From assembly GCF_027596085.1 (NCBI RefSeq), contig NC_072467.1, positions 11,444,476 to 11,508,475 on the forward strand: a DNA stretch of 64,000 nt, written 5' to 3'. The translations under genes and the position numbers were made by a program. The notes under the pieces are model-generated. The model worked only from the letters and a program-made list of their open reading frames with translations, had not been told where the DNA came from and searched no databases. Positions 1-17,815 of this stretch are shown here, piece by piece. The stretch is from Anoplopoma fimbria. Lineage: Eukaryota > Chordata > Actinopteri > Perciformes > Anoplopomatidae. How positions within the stretch are numbered: the stretch's first letter is position 1; each line of letters opens with the position of its first letter.

Positions 1-39
1 GAAAATAATTTGATTTGATTCTATATGACTTAAATTCAG

Positions 40-95
40 GTCTGTACCAGGATGAAGATCGAAATGCTGTCTCAAGGCCTTCTCAACACTACCAG
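40..95 (+). CDS. Candidate internal exon (56 nt) of an unidentified gene
   Basis: An AG acceptor at 38-39 and a CAG|GTATT donor at 95/96 bracket 56 nt. The frame that begins after two nucleotides of a split codon is open and reads LYQDEDRNAVSRPSQHYQ, ending on a codon boundary. The composition is polar and charged, unlike the low-complexity peptides elsewhere in the window. A second frame is also open; the third has a stop. The upstream pyrimidine tract is only moderate. I do not recognise the protein. If real, it would be an exon of a + strand gene whose following intron (phase 0) starts at 96 and may run to 59202 or 63972. The alternative is a chance match, since 18 open codons prove little. 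Confidence 0.35.
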
Positions 96-2632
<2,537 letters not shown>

Positions 2633-2656
2633 TCCTCCTCCTCCTCCTCCTCCTCC
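2633..2656. repeat. (CTC)8 trinucleotide run
   Basis: A short pure CTC/GAG run inside a pyrimidine-rich tract. Confidence 0.9.
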
Positions 2657-2964
2657 CTTTATCCTTTACCTCCTCACACGCTGAAAAAAGACAAGAGGGT
2701 AGAGACGAGAAAAGAGGCATTAGAGAAAAAACATACAGAATGGCAGGGGCATGACAGAAAATACAGAGATTAATAATGTGGGACTGTGAGATGGGAGAAA
2801 AAATGAGGAATGATACAAAGATGTCACACCTGAGAGAACGAGAATAAAACACACCGACCACCATCATTGTATTAACATGCATGTACACCATTCAAACCTG
2901 CATTCATGATTGTTTCAAATATAGAATAAACAAAACTTCGATAAATTTGCAACGTTCCTCCGTC

Positions 2965-3235
2965 TTGTACGCCTCCTCGTCTTCTCCTCTTCTTCAATTC
3001 TCTGCTGGGGGAGGCACATTTCTCCTCCTCCTCCCCCTCCTCCGCCCTGCTTCTGAATCTTCTCAAGGACCTCCTCCTCTTTACCTGTCTTGCATTTCTC
3101 TCCTCTACCTCCTCTCGTATTTCTCGGTCTAACCTTCCAGTTTTTTTCAACCCCTTTTGTTTTTCACTCTTCATTTTTTTTTCTCTAGCCCGGCATTCTC
3201 TTTTCTCTCCTCCTCCTCCTCGTCTTCCTTCCCTC
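2965..3235. repeat. Pyrimidine-rich (CTC/TCC-like) low-complexity tract
   Basis: Long degenerate CT-rich sequence with many CTCCTC blocks and few purines. The Glu/Arg-rich open frame on the opposite strand follows from this composition and has no recognisable domain. Confidence 0.75.
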
Positions 3236-3354
3236 CCACTGGGCGATCCGTTGCAGACATGCTTGCTCGGTGCTACAACCCATTTATGGCCCTGCCGCCG
3301 TAGCCAACAGGTAATTGGAGATGGAGCCAGGACCAGCAGAGAACATGGGTCATA

Positions 3355-3355
<1 letters not shown>

Positions 3356-3394
<39 letters not shown>
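3356..3394. repeat. (TG)19 microsatellite
   Basis: A pure TG run of about 39 bp. Confidence 0.95.
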
Positions 3395-3397
<3 letters not shown>

Positions 3398-3659
3398 AGT
3401 GAGACTAAGGTAGTGACACACACTAACCACGTGTGTGTTTGAGCATGTCAAGGCTGCCACGGTGCGCCAACGTGATTTTCACAGCAACTGCAGAGCTCAG
3501 GAGAAGGAAGTTAAATGGAAAGAGGCAGAGAGCGTCACACAGCTGCTACAGACACGAGTCTGGGGGAGAAAAATACCAACAACAAGAGAGCTAAAGTTAA
3601 GACTGCATAACAAACATGAGCTTGCAGATCGAGCCATTTTTGCAATCTTTGTTTGACTG

Positions 3660-4212
3660 AAGTGTAAATTATCAGTTGGACACAATAGTCGTATCCTAAT
3701 TATAGTTTTCAAAGTATTTTCAACTAATGGAGACCAAAGTTTTTCAATATTTGATAATCAAGACATTATAGAAAATGATTGATGTTAATACATACAGACA
3801 AAACATATTTGTAGGCATGGAATTGAGAAATTATTAAAAACATTTTTGTATTTATTTAATTCATTCATCCTGTTTCTTTGTTGCAGTATTAATAACCGGT
3901 AATAAAATATATATATAATAGTAGTTCATCCTTTTTCTAAAGTCAGTCCAAATAAAAAACAACAACCCTGTTTTAATTTATAACGCCACCTTGAATCACA
4001 GTCTTTTTCTGTTAATCAAGTTAAAAAAAACAAGATAGATCAAGTAATGTGAGACGGACCATCAAATTTCATGATATTGATAATTTTACAGTTTCATGGT
4101 TACATTATAACTTTGTATTTGTTCCTGTTTGTTTATTTATAATGTCTTGTTTATTGCGATTATACTGGACCTGTTCGGCCTAAACAATAAAGTGATTTAT
4201 TCAATAGCTACA

Positions 4213-4216
<4 letters not shown>
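3660..4216. other. Noncoding AT-rich stretch
   Basis: AT-rich sequence with no recognisable gene or repeat family. Confidence 0.55.
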
Positions 4217-4252
<36 letters not shown>

Positions 4253-4265
4253 TTTTTTTTTTTTT
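4217..4265. repeat. (TA)n followed by poly-T
   Basis: About 16 TA dinucleotides followed by a T-rich run. It is an AT microsatellite with potential for local melting. Confidence 0.9.
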
Positions 4266-6446
4266 AATCAAAGATAGTCATCCAAGTATGTCATGGATTT
4301 CAGTCAATTCATAATAATAACTTATAAGACATATATTTTAAGTTTTTCTTTTTGTAATAATGAGAAAATCATCATGAAAAATACGTTTTCTCGCAGTTAT
4401 TGTTACATTTAAGGTTTTCCAGCACTTTTATGTTACAAATGAATATTTTTTGCTAGTAAACTTTTTCCTTGAAGGATCTTTTTCTATAGTAACCTTGTTT
4501 GTTCTGTATACTTCCACACACATCTGGCTCCAAACACCATTTTTTAAGTATGAATCATTTGACACAAATAAAATGTGTTTGTGCAACACATATGGGATAA
4601 ACTATAAAAATCAATGCCAACAGACATGAGCTGAGAGGAGCGGGAGTACTATGTTATGTCAAATGTTAATAAAAATAAATTGTAACCCTACACGTGCTAT
4701 TTTTTAGTACTGAGTGGAAAAATAAGGTGTTGCAATGACATAGTGCTGTCATGGTGGCAGGTTTGGTAATTGATGGAGAGACTTTTAACTCTAGTTAACT
4801 GAAAAACAAAGTGTCAGAGCTTAACACTGGGTGACTTAAAGAGGACAGCGACAAACTCTTTGGGAATCACTCACATAAACTTGAGTTAAAATGTGTTATA
4901 AGTGTCACTATACATAGGCATTAAAACAGATCTACAGTCATTTTGTGTTTGTCTCTCCTGTCACTTAAACTCGCTGCTCTGTTTTAAAAAATGAATGCAG
5001 GCCATGATTAACCAACTCATAAGATCCAAAACTCAAAAATGTTGTACAGTGCATTTGCAGATATAGATATACCTATAGTAATAACACTTCAAACTTGTTT
5101 AAAATCAGAAACTAATCAGGATTCAATGGTGTATTTCCACCTGGATTTTAATCTACATCTGTGAAGCCAGATGTGAAATTGCATTTTCTTTCTCCAAAAA
5201 TGACAGGAACTCTAGTACGCGGCATACTTCCCTTTCAGATCCTTTATACTGAGACATTCAAATTCCACAGAGAAGAAAAAAATATATTTACTCACAATAA
5301 CACAACATAAAGACCAACAAACATACATATGGCGATAACTCATCCAGACACTTCAGACATCACATTCCCCACTCTCTCCTTCCATTTTCCTCATCCACAC
5401 CTCTTCTCCATCTCCACCTCTCCCTCTCTCCCTCTTTTGCTCTCCTCCTCCCTCATCTCCTCTCTAATGCATCCATCTTTCTCTCCCTATTCAGCGCAGT
5501 AGGGGAGAGCAGCATGAAGCTCATTAAGTAAAGACCTACAGAGGTCTGTGCAGTGTGTGTGTGTATGTATGTGTGTTGTGACTGTCTGGTTTCGCCTCAC
5601 GCATTAAGAATTTATGACATATAACTCCTTATATTATGTGTCTGCTGCAGGATGTTCGAACAGAAACCAGGTGAAATCTATTACAAAGAACTGATTAATG
5701 TTTCTGACATTTCAAAATAGTCAGATTCAGATTAATGCCAAAAGTTATTATAAGACAAATATGTATCTAAGTTTCTTTGATGAAAGACTTCTGTGAAGAT
5801 TTCATTTAGTTACAAAGCATCTGTTTCACACTTTATATATGCAATATAACCAGAATGTTCAGGGTGCATTCTGACCGACAAAAGCACAGTGTCTCAGCCT
5901 TGCTTAACTTTTTGCAACACAATTTAACATTTCTGGCAATTCATTGCTTTGGCCCATGGTAGGTCTCCATGTTATTTTACCTTTTACAAGATGTAAAATC
6001 TATGAACAAATAAATCTTTACAGCTGGGATCTGACTACACAATATCAGCTGGATAATTGGCAGATTTGACAGACGTTCATAATGAATACAAGCATTCGGC
6101 ATGACATCTCTTTTGTCCTGTGTTAGAATGGAAAAACTAAACCTACAATGCCTCACAATGTTTCAACAAACAACCCTATTTGTATACAAAAAATGTCTTT
6201 ACTGTAAGATTTTAAGAAACTCTACACTCTTTGACGTTCAACGCCATGTTTTTTTCTAAAAAAAGTTTATGTAGCTTAAGAAGGAACACTTCATCCTTCA
6301 GTTTATTAGAAAAAAGCAATCTTGTGGTAGATTTGTATAATTTAGAGACACTTGGTTTTTACTGGACAGGAAGGTTATGAACAGTTGTAACTTAAACTGT
6401 CAGAAAATGCAAAGGAGAAGAAAGTTCAATATTTGCCTCTGAAATA
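4266..6446. other. Noncoding stretch with one CT-rich tract
   Basis: Mostly unremarkable AT-rich sequence. A CT-rich tract lies at about 5360-5485 and an imperfect TG/TATG run at about 5553-5575. No gene is supported. Confidence 0.55.
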
Positions 6447-6552
6447 TAGTGGGTAGAAGTATAAAGTAGCTTGAAATGGAAATACTAAAGTTAAATACAA
6501 GTACCTAAAATGTGTAGTTCAGTACTTGAGTAAAGTGCTTAACTACATTCCA
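6447..6552. mobile_element. Relic of a hAT-like element end (CAGTGG family)
   Basis: The sequence repeats AGTACTTGAG, AAGTACCT and AAATACTAAAGT blocks and ends near 6552 in CATTCCACCAATT, a decayed form of the TTCCACCACTG terminus known from a common teleost nonautonomous hAT family. Related AGTAC-rich blocks occur in the complete hAT at 57639-58786. Only one terminus is seen, so this is a fragment. Confidence 0.5.
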
Positions 6553-7600
6553 CCAATTAAACTCAGTTTCAAAACTAAATGTTTTTTTCATCATATGACA
6601 TTGTCATGACTTAATGAGCAACAAACTAAAGTTAGGAAAGAAATGCTTGGAGACATCAGCAAATAAGCCCACAACTGTCAGAAAACTCAGATTCAAACGT
6701 TGGACACTGATCCGGAAAATAGGTTTGCAGGGCTTTTATGGTTGGGAAAGATCATGTTTATGATTAATAAAAAGGACAAATGGTAACTGTAGTTCTGTGA
6801 CGGGACATGAACTCTACTCTCCTTTATGAATCTCATTATCCTCCACCCAGACCTCCACACACTTACAATCCGCTTTGCTACATAAAGGGCACATACCTGT
6901 CTGTGCTTTCACCGCAAAATACATGGTCCACAATGAAGCGGATGATAGTGTGCATGTACAGAACACCATTCAAACTTTGTGAGTGAACCTGTGGTTATTT
7001 ACTGGTCTCTAACGATTTGCATTTCCCATAACAGAGTTTCATTCAATTGTCACGATTATTGTCAATGCCGATATACCACGACACCCTTAATTACACTACA
7101 GACATACAAGGATGAAAAAACACCCCACTTCATTAAATATTAAATTATACTGAAACAACTAAAGAATAAATGCTGGTACAACAATTAAGCATGTACAGAG
7201 ACCCGTAACAATATCAAATTGATCAGTGTTGAAGTATACCACCACTTCAAAATCTTCTATATATATATATAATATTGATTAAAAATAGAAAAAACTACAG
7301 TGGAGAAAGATCAGACAATTACATTTTCAACAGATGCCTGTGAAAATATAGGTGAAAAAATACACAACATCTTTTAGCAGTGGGAACAACAAACTAGACT
7401 GTGTGTAATGTGCTTTCTGCGACTGGAGTGCAGTTAGACATCTGCAGCCAAAGTGAGCAGAGCCAACTGGAGATTCAGGCACTACAGCATCTGTCCATTC
7501 ACATAGGCTCATTTCATTAATCCCGCTTTCTCATATGACGGTCTCGGTGTTTATGTATGAGCGGCTCTTTGTTGTACTGCGTGTGCCCATCATTGTTCCT
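6553..7600. other. Noncoding stretch
   Basis: No recognisable coding exon or repeat family. A short ATATAT run lies near 7258-7270. Confidence 0.5.
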
Positions 7601-7641
7601 TGTGTGTGTGTGTGTGTGTGTGTGCGTGTGCGTGTGCGTGT
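7601..7641. repeat. (TG)12 with TGTGCG extension
   Basis: A TG run of 24 bp continuing as alternating TGTGCG units. Together with the CA array at 7757-7814 it forms an inverted dinucleotide pair about 115 bp apart. Confidence 0.9.
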
Positions 7642-7756
7642 AGCAGCGGGTGGTGGGGGAGGGTGCAGGTGAGAAGCTAAGTTGACAGAGATGGACCACT
7701 TCACTTACCTGAGAGGACGGTTCCATCGTTAATGACGTTACGCACATCCGGGGGCA

Positions 7757-7814
7757 GACACACACACACACACACACCCATACACCCACACCCACACACA
7801 CACACACACACACA
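7757..7814. repeat. Interrupted (CA)n array
   Basis: A CA array with CCCATA/CCCACA interruptions. It is followed at about 7822-7833 by a short alternating GCGCGCGCG stretch, a purine-pyrimidine alternation of the Z-DNA-prone kind. Confidence 0.9.
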
Positions 7815-7833
7815 AACATGCGTTCGCGCGCGC

Positions 7834-8774
7834 GGTTCATGCTCAGAAACACTGCAGATGGCAGACAAATAAAGACAAATATATGCACACACTCGTGACA
7901 CCAAGATTAAGGTCTGTTATTAATAACTTAAAGCGACAAGGACCGCTCCACATCAGAGGGCTGATTTACACTGTTAATCACACTTACATTAGAGACACAT
8001 ACACACATCACCATGGCTGCAGGAGCTACCAGCTGTGCATGTGTGAGGAAGAGAGAGAGGGTAGCATAACACTGTGTATGCTAATGTGTTAGCATGTATG
8101 TTCTTTAACGGTTGAATGCAGTGGTCTGCAAGGCCACCATTCACCATTAGATGGTGGGCTAGAACATAATTCATTTTTAATTAAAGAAATTAATTGGTTA
8201 AAAAAAGTAACTTAGATTTTATGACAGACTGTTACTGATTGTCTTGTTTCAACTGCTTAATCATTGCACCACCCTGTGGTTAAAGTGTGCATGACAGTCA
8301 GAACAAAAAAAGCGCCACAGTTGTGCGTAGGTGTCCGGGTTTTACACTGTATTAAAGATTACAATAGTAGTGACACACAATATGGCATCTTTAACGTTTA
8401 GACGTATAAGGCATGCCTGGGGTTCATGACTACTTTTTTTTTTGACAACCAATGTGGTTGTAGTCGGACATGTTTTAAATAGCCATATAATGCATTTGAA
8501 ATCATTTTAAAATAAGTTAAATGAAGAAGCGGTCTAAAAGAAGAAAATAAAGCGGGTCGATCCAAATTCCGCATTTGTCAAATTCAAAACAGTTTTGTGT
8601 GGCTTGCACTGTCTGGCTGCAGCCTACCAAATAGTTCGAAGCTATATTCATAACGTTGACATTCAAATTATTATTTATAATCAACCCGCTATGAATAATT
8701 AACTGAAACTTTGTTGTGTAATAGTCCACCTTCTCTTCCCCTCTGTCCCTTTCTCTCTATCTCTAAAATAGATT
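7834..8774. other. Noncoding stretch
   Basis: No recognised gene. Open frames here are short and match no domain that I know. Confidence 0.5.
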
Positions 8775-9118
8775 CAGTATATAGGAAGTGGACGTAGTCA
8801 CCATGATGTCACCCATTGGTTTGTGGGCTGCCGTTTCAAAGCCTCGGTTTCGGCATTTTGTCCGTCGACATCTTGGTATTTTACAACCAGAAGAGACTTG
8901 ATAGGGTGGAGCTGAATAAGACAGTTTTTAGGGACCAAAAAGGTTACAATTAACTTTAAAGTTGTAAGACTAAAACACGGACAACTCCCAGACAGGACAA
9001 CGCTGTGTTAGCGAACTGTCAATAGCAATGTAGTCATCAATTTTACTCTAAACAGGATCATAATTTACTGAATGAACATCATGCTGTATTGAAGAGGACT
9101 TGAAACTAGAAAAACTAA
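8775..9118 (+). repeat. Interspersed repeat family A, copy 1 (3' truncated)
   Basis: It shares an ordered set of blocks with 16640-17215 (inverted), 38775-39030 and 50769-51250. These include GTCACCCATTGGTTTGTGG, the TTTTGAAGCCTC-like block, TTTGGCCGTCG-like and CATCTTGG blocks, and ATGCTGTATTGAAGAGGACT. This copy lacks the distal blocks (AACCAG...GGCTGGTAG, CGCATTGG) seen in the others. I know similar sequence as a frequent percomorph repeat but cannot assign a class. No protein is encoded. Confidence 0.75.
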
Positions 9119-9480
9119 CTAGTTGATCTGTTATCTGCGGAGCAGGAAAGGTCTGCCGCAAAAGTTACCACGGCGATCTACCACGATAAGAAGTAAACCA
9201 CCGTTGGAGGACTGAAAAGCCAGGGTTAAACCTGAAGTAAACTTGCTAACCGCAGATCCTGCTTTGCAGCACTGGCCTCAGGAAGTGTGTGTGCTATCGT
9301 AACCTCTGACCCCGTGGATGGAAAGCGGCCTCTCTTCTTGTCGCCTCCCCCCAGATGCTGCCTCGCCTGTTTTGTTACTCTGTCTTTTCTCCGCTTCCTG
9401 TTTCATCTCACAATTTCACTCCTCGCCCTTCTGCGCTTTGATCTGCTCCCATTCCCCCATTTCTTTTCATCCCCCACAAT
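9119..9480. other. Noncoding stretch
   Basis: Short chance frames only. It grades into a CT-rich tract from about 9340. Confidence 0.45.
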
Positions 9481-9720
9481 GTTCTAACGTTCAACTCCCG
9501 TCATTACTTTCTCTGTTTGTTTAACTTTTTTTTCTTCCCTGTTCACCTCCACCCCTCTCTCCCTCACTCTCTCTCTCTCCTGCCTCCTCCACATTGTTTC
9601 CATCACCTGTACTCTTTCTCCTCTTCACAGGAACCCATCAGTGTGTTCACGTCCCTCCTTCTCAATCTTTTCTTCCGCTCCTCCCCATCCTCCTCCTCCT
9701 CCTCCATAGCCGTATCCCCC
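9481..9720. repeat. CT-rich low-complexity tract
   Basis: Pyrimidine-rich sequence with CTCTCT and TCCTCC runs. It contains an acceptor-like CTCCTCTTCACAG at 9630 with an open frame behind it, but there is no convincing donor and the peptide is Ser/Leu/Phe-rich, so I do not call an exon. Confidence 0.7.
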
Positions 9721-10045
9721 TGTTCCTCACGGATTCCATATTTTCAAAGTCAAATAGCAGTCACTGGCATGCCAAATAGGACCGCGCGGGTCGCCTCACT
9801 CAGGTTGCCATCTCACTTCAAATAAAGAAGAAATAAAAGACAGCCTGAGATGCTGACAAGAGAGGGAGAGAGAGAGAGAGAAGGGCAATACAAACAGGAT
9901 ATCAAATTGATCTCTCTCCTCCTGTACCTGCCTCCCTACAGTGAGAGACCAGGTGCTGGAGCGGGGATGTGCTTTAATTGTGTGGTGGGGAGAGATGAGA
10001 GGGGAATTGGAGATGGGAGGGTGTGTTTCTGTGAGTAAATGCATC

Positions 10046-10068
10046 TGTGTGTGTGTGTGTGTGTGTGT
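10046..10068. repeat. (TG)11 microsatellite
   Basis: First of three TG runs within 450 bp. Confidence 0.9.
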
Positions 10069-10182
10069 AGTTTTGAGAGCAGGCAGCGGCAGATAATTGG
10101 AGAGGCACACCTGGACACTGGTCACCTCTCAACTCTGCCCCTCTGCCCTTCAAACCGGCACTATCGCTCTGGGTGCATGCTA

Positions 10183-10226
10183 TGTGTGTGTGTGTGTGTG
10201 TGTGTGTGTCGGTGTGTGTGTGTGTG
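10183..10226. repeat. Interrupted (TG)n array
   Basis: A TG array broken once by TCGG. Confidence 0.9.
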
Positions 10227-10389
10227 GTGAACTCTCATTGCCCATCCGACCAGGGACTACCTGTGAGTGCGGCTAACAGCAGGCTACTGTATGTGTACGC
10301 CCATTTATATTGACTGCCCATCTCCAGTCAGTGTGTGTGGGAAGGTGTGTGTGCTTGTGGTTTACAGTGTCTGACGGACCATCTTCAGG

Positions 10390-10955
<566 letters not shown>

Positions 10956-11296
10956 GTTTTAAAGGAATAGCTTATCATTTTGGGAATTGCTTTTGAGCAA
11001 CCTACCATAGTCTTCTTGTCACTGTTATGTTGCCAGACACCTATGATCTGTTTTTAATATGTGTCTGCACTGTCATCTGTCTAATAAAGGAAATATTACA
11101 AAAACAAAATTGTATAAAAAAAACCCACAACTTGTCATTTAGGTTTCTTGTACAAATTAAAACCCAGAGATAACGTGTTAATTGATTATCTTAAGAAGTA
11201 CTGGTAGGCAGTTTTTTTGTGACAGTAGGACAGGGCCAGGTTAAGCTAAGCTAAGCTAAGCGCCTACTGGCTGCAGCTTCATATTTACTGTAAAAT
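10956..11296. repeat. Palindromic repeat family C, copy 1 (internally diverged)
   Basis: It begins with TTTAAAGGAATAGCTTATCA and TTTTGGGAATTGCTT, the outer end of a common teleost MITE-like repeat. It ends with inverted-half blocks: AAGCTAAGCTAAGCTAAG, then CTGGCTGCAGCTTCATATTTAC. The same blocks occur at 21628-21910 and 52579-53172. It encodes no protein. I do not assign a transposon class. Confidence 0.6.
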
Positions 11297-12959
11297 GAAT
11301 CATGCGTACTGTAAGTGCTCAATCCACACCAACTCTGACCTCCGCTGTGGGATCAATGTCCTCAGAGCCAGCTGTTTTGTCAGCTGAACAAATATAATGG
11401 CATCCTGAAGAGACCAGGCTGATGTCATTATTGATCTGTTAAATGGACAAAATAGTTTTAAAGTAGAGAACATGACAAGTATCCAGGAAGACAATGGAAG
11501 TTGTTTTTTCTATTGATTCAGCCCAATGAGGCTTTATATTCCAATAGTTAAACTTGAGAGCTCACAGAGACACTAAGGGCATTGATCCTTCATTGTAGAT
11601 AGAAGTTCACAACAAAAATACAGTAGGTTATTGTGATTATAGCCTGGTATCCGACATGTCAATCATTGCTCAACAAAAAAATGGCAAAAAAGCGCATAAA
11701 TGTTTTACATAAATAACACCTAAAGATATATATTTTTAATCAATATGATGTTAAACCATAAAGATATGAGCTCCAAGCAACCACTTCACAGCACCAGTGT
11801 CAACTGAAAAATATGCTAACCTTTGCATTGAATTACAAGTACATAATTTATCTTTACATTGAAGAAATCCAATTTATTTCAATTTCAGCTATTCTTTTGT
11901 GAGCTGAATTCAAACTAGAAGCAGTGTGGGATGTGTTTTTACGCAACACAGTCATTACAGTCCTGCAATGACTTCATCTCCATCTTCACTCCGATCCGGC
12001 CTTTGTGTCTTCTAATCCTGTAGTGTGTGCCCCTAGCTTTAACCTTATTACCCTGCACACCCAGGGGACATGTAATGAAACAGTTCCCTCATTCAGGAGG
12101 TCAATTTGCTCGCCTTCCTTTATGAAGTCTAAAGTCTCCTTCATCCCATCGGCAGTACCTGCCTGTCTGATTCTCCATCCCTTTAATTAGTCCATGTACT
12201 TGTGTGAATGTGCTCGAGAGCAATAGAGAGAGCAAATACCTGTCTTGCGCTGCCTTCATTGATTTTAGGTTTGATCTATCAGTAGCAATATTCCCCCCTT
12301 TCTGCCAAAATAAAAACCCTTGCCTTGATAGTTTGACTGTTTGCCTGTTCACAGACAGATTGCTGCTCTGGTTTTCTGCCTCTCAAACAAGAAAATGAAG
12401 CGTTACCAATTACAGAAGACACACACAGAGCATCGCAGGCCCCGAGCTGTCATCGGATTCAATCCAACTGTCAAGGAATCAAAACATATCAAATGCAGCA
12501 ACACAAAGCAAAGTGAAAAAAAGGCTGTTCGCTTGGCAACCAGAAACAATTTGTTCATCATCACCCTTCTATGAAATCACTATTGCAATCTCTTACATCA
12601 CAATTCACTTTCTTTCCCCTTTAGATTACCCATCAGTCAATCAGTGATTAAATAAATAACATACAGTATATTATAGAAATGTGGTTATCTGAAATGTCAT
12701 CAGACGTTTTTCACTGATGAACGGATAATTGTGTCTTCAGAAAGCACCAACACCTGTCTGCAAACTAATATTATTTCATTCCTTTGGGGAGTTACAGGGT
12801 TAAAATAGGTGCTAGCTCACATTTGGAACGACTTTTTAGATTAGAGTGATTTTAGATGATAAAGCAAAAATGAATGCTTTATCTTTAAGTGCTCCAATAT
12901 ATATCAACTATACAGAATTTATTAAAATAGAAATGATAATGTAGAGCAATTTTTAAATT
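11297..12959. other. Noncoding stretch
   Basis: Unique-looking sequence. No exon with both splice sites and no known repeat. The open frames at 12005-12574 do not resemble a protein family that I know. Confidence 0.5.
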
Positions 12960-12969
12960 AAAGCCCAGA

Positions 12970-13380
12970 GACATGCTAATGTCACTATGTATTATTAGGG
13001 AATGTTAACATTCGCGAATATTGTTTAGCAGTTGTAATGTTTAACATGGTAACCATCTCTGTTTAGTGTCTTAGCATGCTAACATTTGCTAAAGATGATG
13101 ATCGAATATTGTTTACGAGTTGTAATGTTTACCATGGTTACATTTTTTGTTTAGCATGCTAACATTTGATAAAGATGTTTAGCAGGTGTAATATTTACCA
13201 TGGTCACCATCTTGGTTTAGCGTGTTAGAATGCTAACATTGGCCAATGATGTTAAGCAAGTGTAATGTTTAGCATTCTTACCATCTTTGTTTACCATGTT
13301 AACATTTGCTAATGAAGTTTAGCAGGTGTAATATTCCCCATGGTTTAGGGTTTTAGCATGCTAACATTAATTAGCACAGA
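12970..13380. repeat. Degenerate minisatellite, five copies of a 62-80 bp unit
   Basis: The core TTAGCATGCTAACATT recurs at about 13071, 13151, 13228, 13293 and 13353, giving intervals of 80, 74, 66 and 62 bp. Between cores lie TTTAGCAGGTGTAATGTTTA and ACCATGGT blocks. The core contains the palindrome TTAGCATGCTAA. This arrangement is familiar from dispersed teleost repeats, so it is probably part of a larger interspersed element continuing to about 13530. Confidence 0.8.
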
Positions 13381-13579
13381 ATAGAGATAACATACTGACT
13401 CTGATGGGAGTGCCACTGGTTTTGCAATGTATTTGTCATTTGTCGGTCAAAAACGATTGGTGCTAGATGAAGAGTTTGGGGACCACAAAAGTTTTTATAA
13501 TTCACCCTGGGGGGAAACATGAATGCCTTTTCCACATTTTCAGTGTTTTTGAATACAGTTTAAAATCTGTTGAACCTGT

Positions 13580-13655
13580 TTTTACATTACATTACATTAC
13601 AGTCATTTAGCAGACGCTTTTATCCAAAGCGACTTACAGGAAGTGCATTCAACAT
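13580..13655 (+). mobile_element. V-SINE-like conserved segment
   Basis: TTACATTACATTACAGTCA is followed by TTTAGCAGACGCTTTTATCC and AAAGCGACTTACAG. I recognise this segment as strongly conserved in many fish SINE-type repeats (V-SINE group). No tRNA-like A/B box is evident directly upstream, so this is the conserved part only. Family name is from memory; moderately sure. Confidence 0.6.
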
Positions 13656-13659
13656 AGGT

Positions 13660-16639
<2,980 letters not shown>

Positions 16640-17215
16640 AGGTGGCAACCTGAAAAGGGAAGCCAATTGGAAAGTACCTTAAACTTGCTCTCTCTCTACT
16701 GGCCATCAGGTGGGGATTCCTCCAATTGCAAAAAAAAGTCAGACTGTATAAAAGTCTATGAGAACATGACCCTACTTTTCACTTCAGTAAACATTGTGAA
16801 CATGAGTTTATGTTCTCATCACTAGTTTCAAGTCTTCTTCAATACAGCATGATGTTCGTTTAGTAAATGATGGTTCCATATAGAGTAGAATAGACGATGC
16901 TTTAGGGTGTGGTTACCTTGTGATTGACAGGTGGCTATCACGGCATTGTCCGATCTGGGAGTTGTCCGTGTTTTAGTCTTAAAACTTTAACAGTTTGACA
17001 AGTTGTTTTCAGTTCATGAAAGTTAATTGTAACCTTTTTGGTCACCTACAAATGTCTTGATTTCAATTCAGTTGTGCTAACCTCCACCCTCTCGTGTCAC
17101 TTCAGGTTGCAACAAAACAATATGATGAGGGCCAAAGACCAAGAAGGCGACGGCCCAAATGTCAAACTAGAGGCTTCAAAACCGCAGTCCACAAGCCAAT
17201 GATATCACCGTGACA
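16640..17215 (-). repeat. Interspersed repeat family A, copy 2 (most complete)
   Basis: Read on the minus strand it contains, in order, ATCATTGGCTTGTGG, TTTTGAAGCCTC, GGGCCGTCGCC, GAGAGGGTGGAG, AAAAGGTTACAATTAACTTT, ACATCATGCTGTATTGAAG, ACTCATGTTCACAATGTTTA and GCCAGTAGAGAG. It closes with a CCAATTGGCTTCCCTTTTCAG-like block. It spans both the proximal part kept in copy 1 and the distal part kept in copies 3 and 4. No ORF is conserved. Confidence 0.8.
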
Positions 17216-17368
17216 ACATCCACATCTTATTATCAGTGTGAGATTGCAATGAGTTTTGACAGTTGGCTATTTGCCATCACCACAAATGGACCCATGACTG
17301 AGAGATAGCTAACCTTAGCTATACCACCAAGAACTGAGTAATGTGTAATAAGCTGATTATTCAAAAAA

Positions 17369-17815
17369 CAGGCCCTATTATGCTATTTTCCGGGTGCATA
17401 TTTTTATCTCAAGTTACAGTTTCAACATGTTTACATGCGTTAATGCTCATAATCCGCCTTGTTTTTCTCATCCTGGCTATCCTGCAGCACCTCTTCTCAC
17501 CCTCTCTCTGAAATGCTCCGTTGTAGCGCTTGCTCCTCCCCCAAGAAAGCAAAGTCAGCCCTGATTGGTCAGCTAGCCCGCTCTGTTGTGATTGGTCAAC
17601 GTTTCACATTTCAAAAAATTCTTCCTCCAGGTTAGGGTTAGGGTTAGGGTCGAGCTGTTTCAGGCAGCTCAGGAGCAGTGATTCTGAGGGGGAGGGTAAC
17701 TCATTTTAGGCATGGACTTCAGGTTTTACACTCCAGGACCTTTTACATGTAGAAAAATATATATAACACACCAAAGGAGAGGGGAAAAGTGGAATAGCAT
17801 AATATGGCCACTTTA
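17369..17815. mobile_element. Nonautonomous TTAA-type (piggyBac-like) MITE
   Basis: The left end GGCCCTATTATGCT pairs with the right end, whose reverse complement is GGCCATATTATGCT. The right end is followed by CTTTAA, consistent with a TTAA target site. The left TTAA is not preserved. It is about 447 bp with no coding capacity. Similar sequence is very common in fish genomes. The class rests on the TTAA flank and remembered family resemblance. It contains the (TTAGGG)3 run. Confidence 0.55.
17632..17649 (+). repeat. (TTAGGG)3 telomere-type repeat
   Basis: Three perfect vertebrate telomeric hexamers within the MITE. It is too short to indicate a chromosome fusion. Confidence 0.85.

Noticed and set aside
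2872..3423. 183-codon minus-strand frame rich in Arg, Glu and Lys
   Set aside because: It lies over a pyrimidine-rich tract and a TG array; composition explains it and no domain is visible.
5641..5670. GCTGCAG|GATG...CCAG|GTGAAA, a possible 20-nt exon
   Set aside because: Too short and with a weak pyrimidine tract; such pairs occur by chance.
9517..9825. Acceptor at 9630 followed by an open frame ending at AATAAAG
   Set aside because: The Ser/Leu/Phe peptide mirrors the CT-rich DNA and there is no donor or homologous upstream exon.
17632..17649. Interstitial telomere as evidence of chromosome fusion
   Set aside because: Only three hexamers, sitting inside a dispersed MITE.
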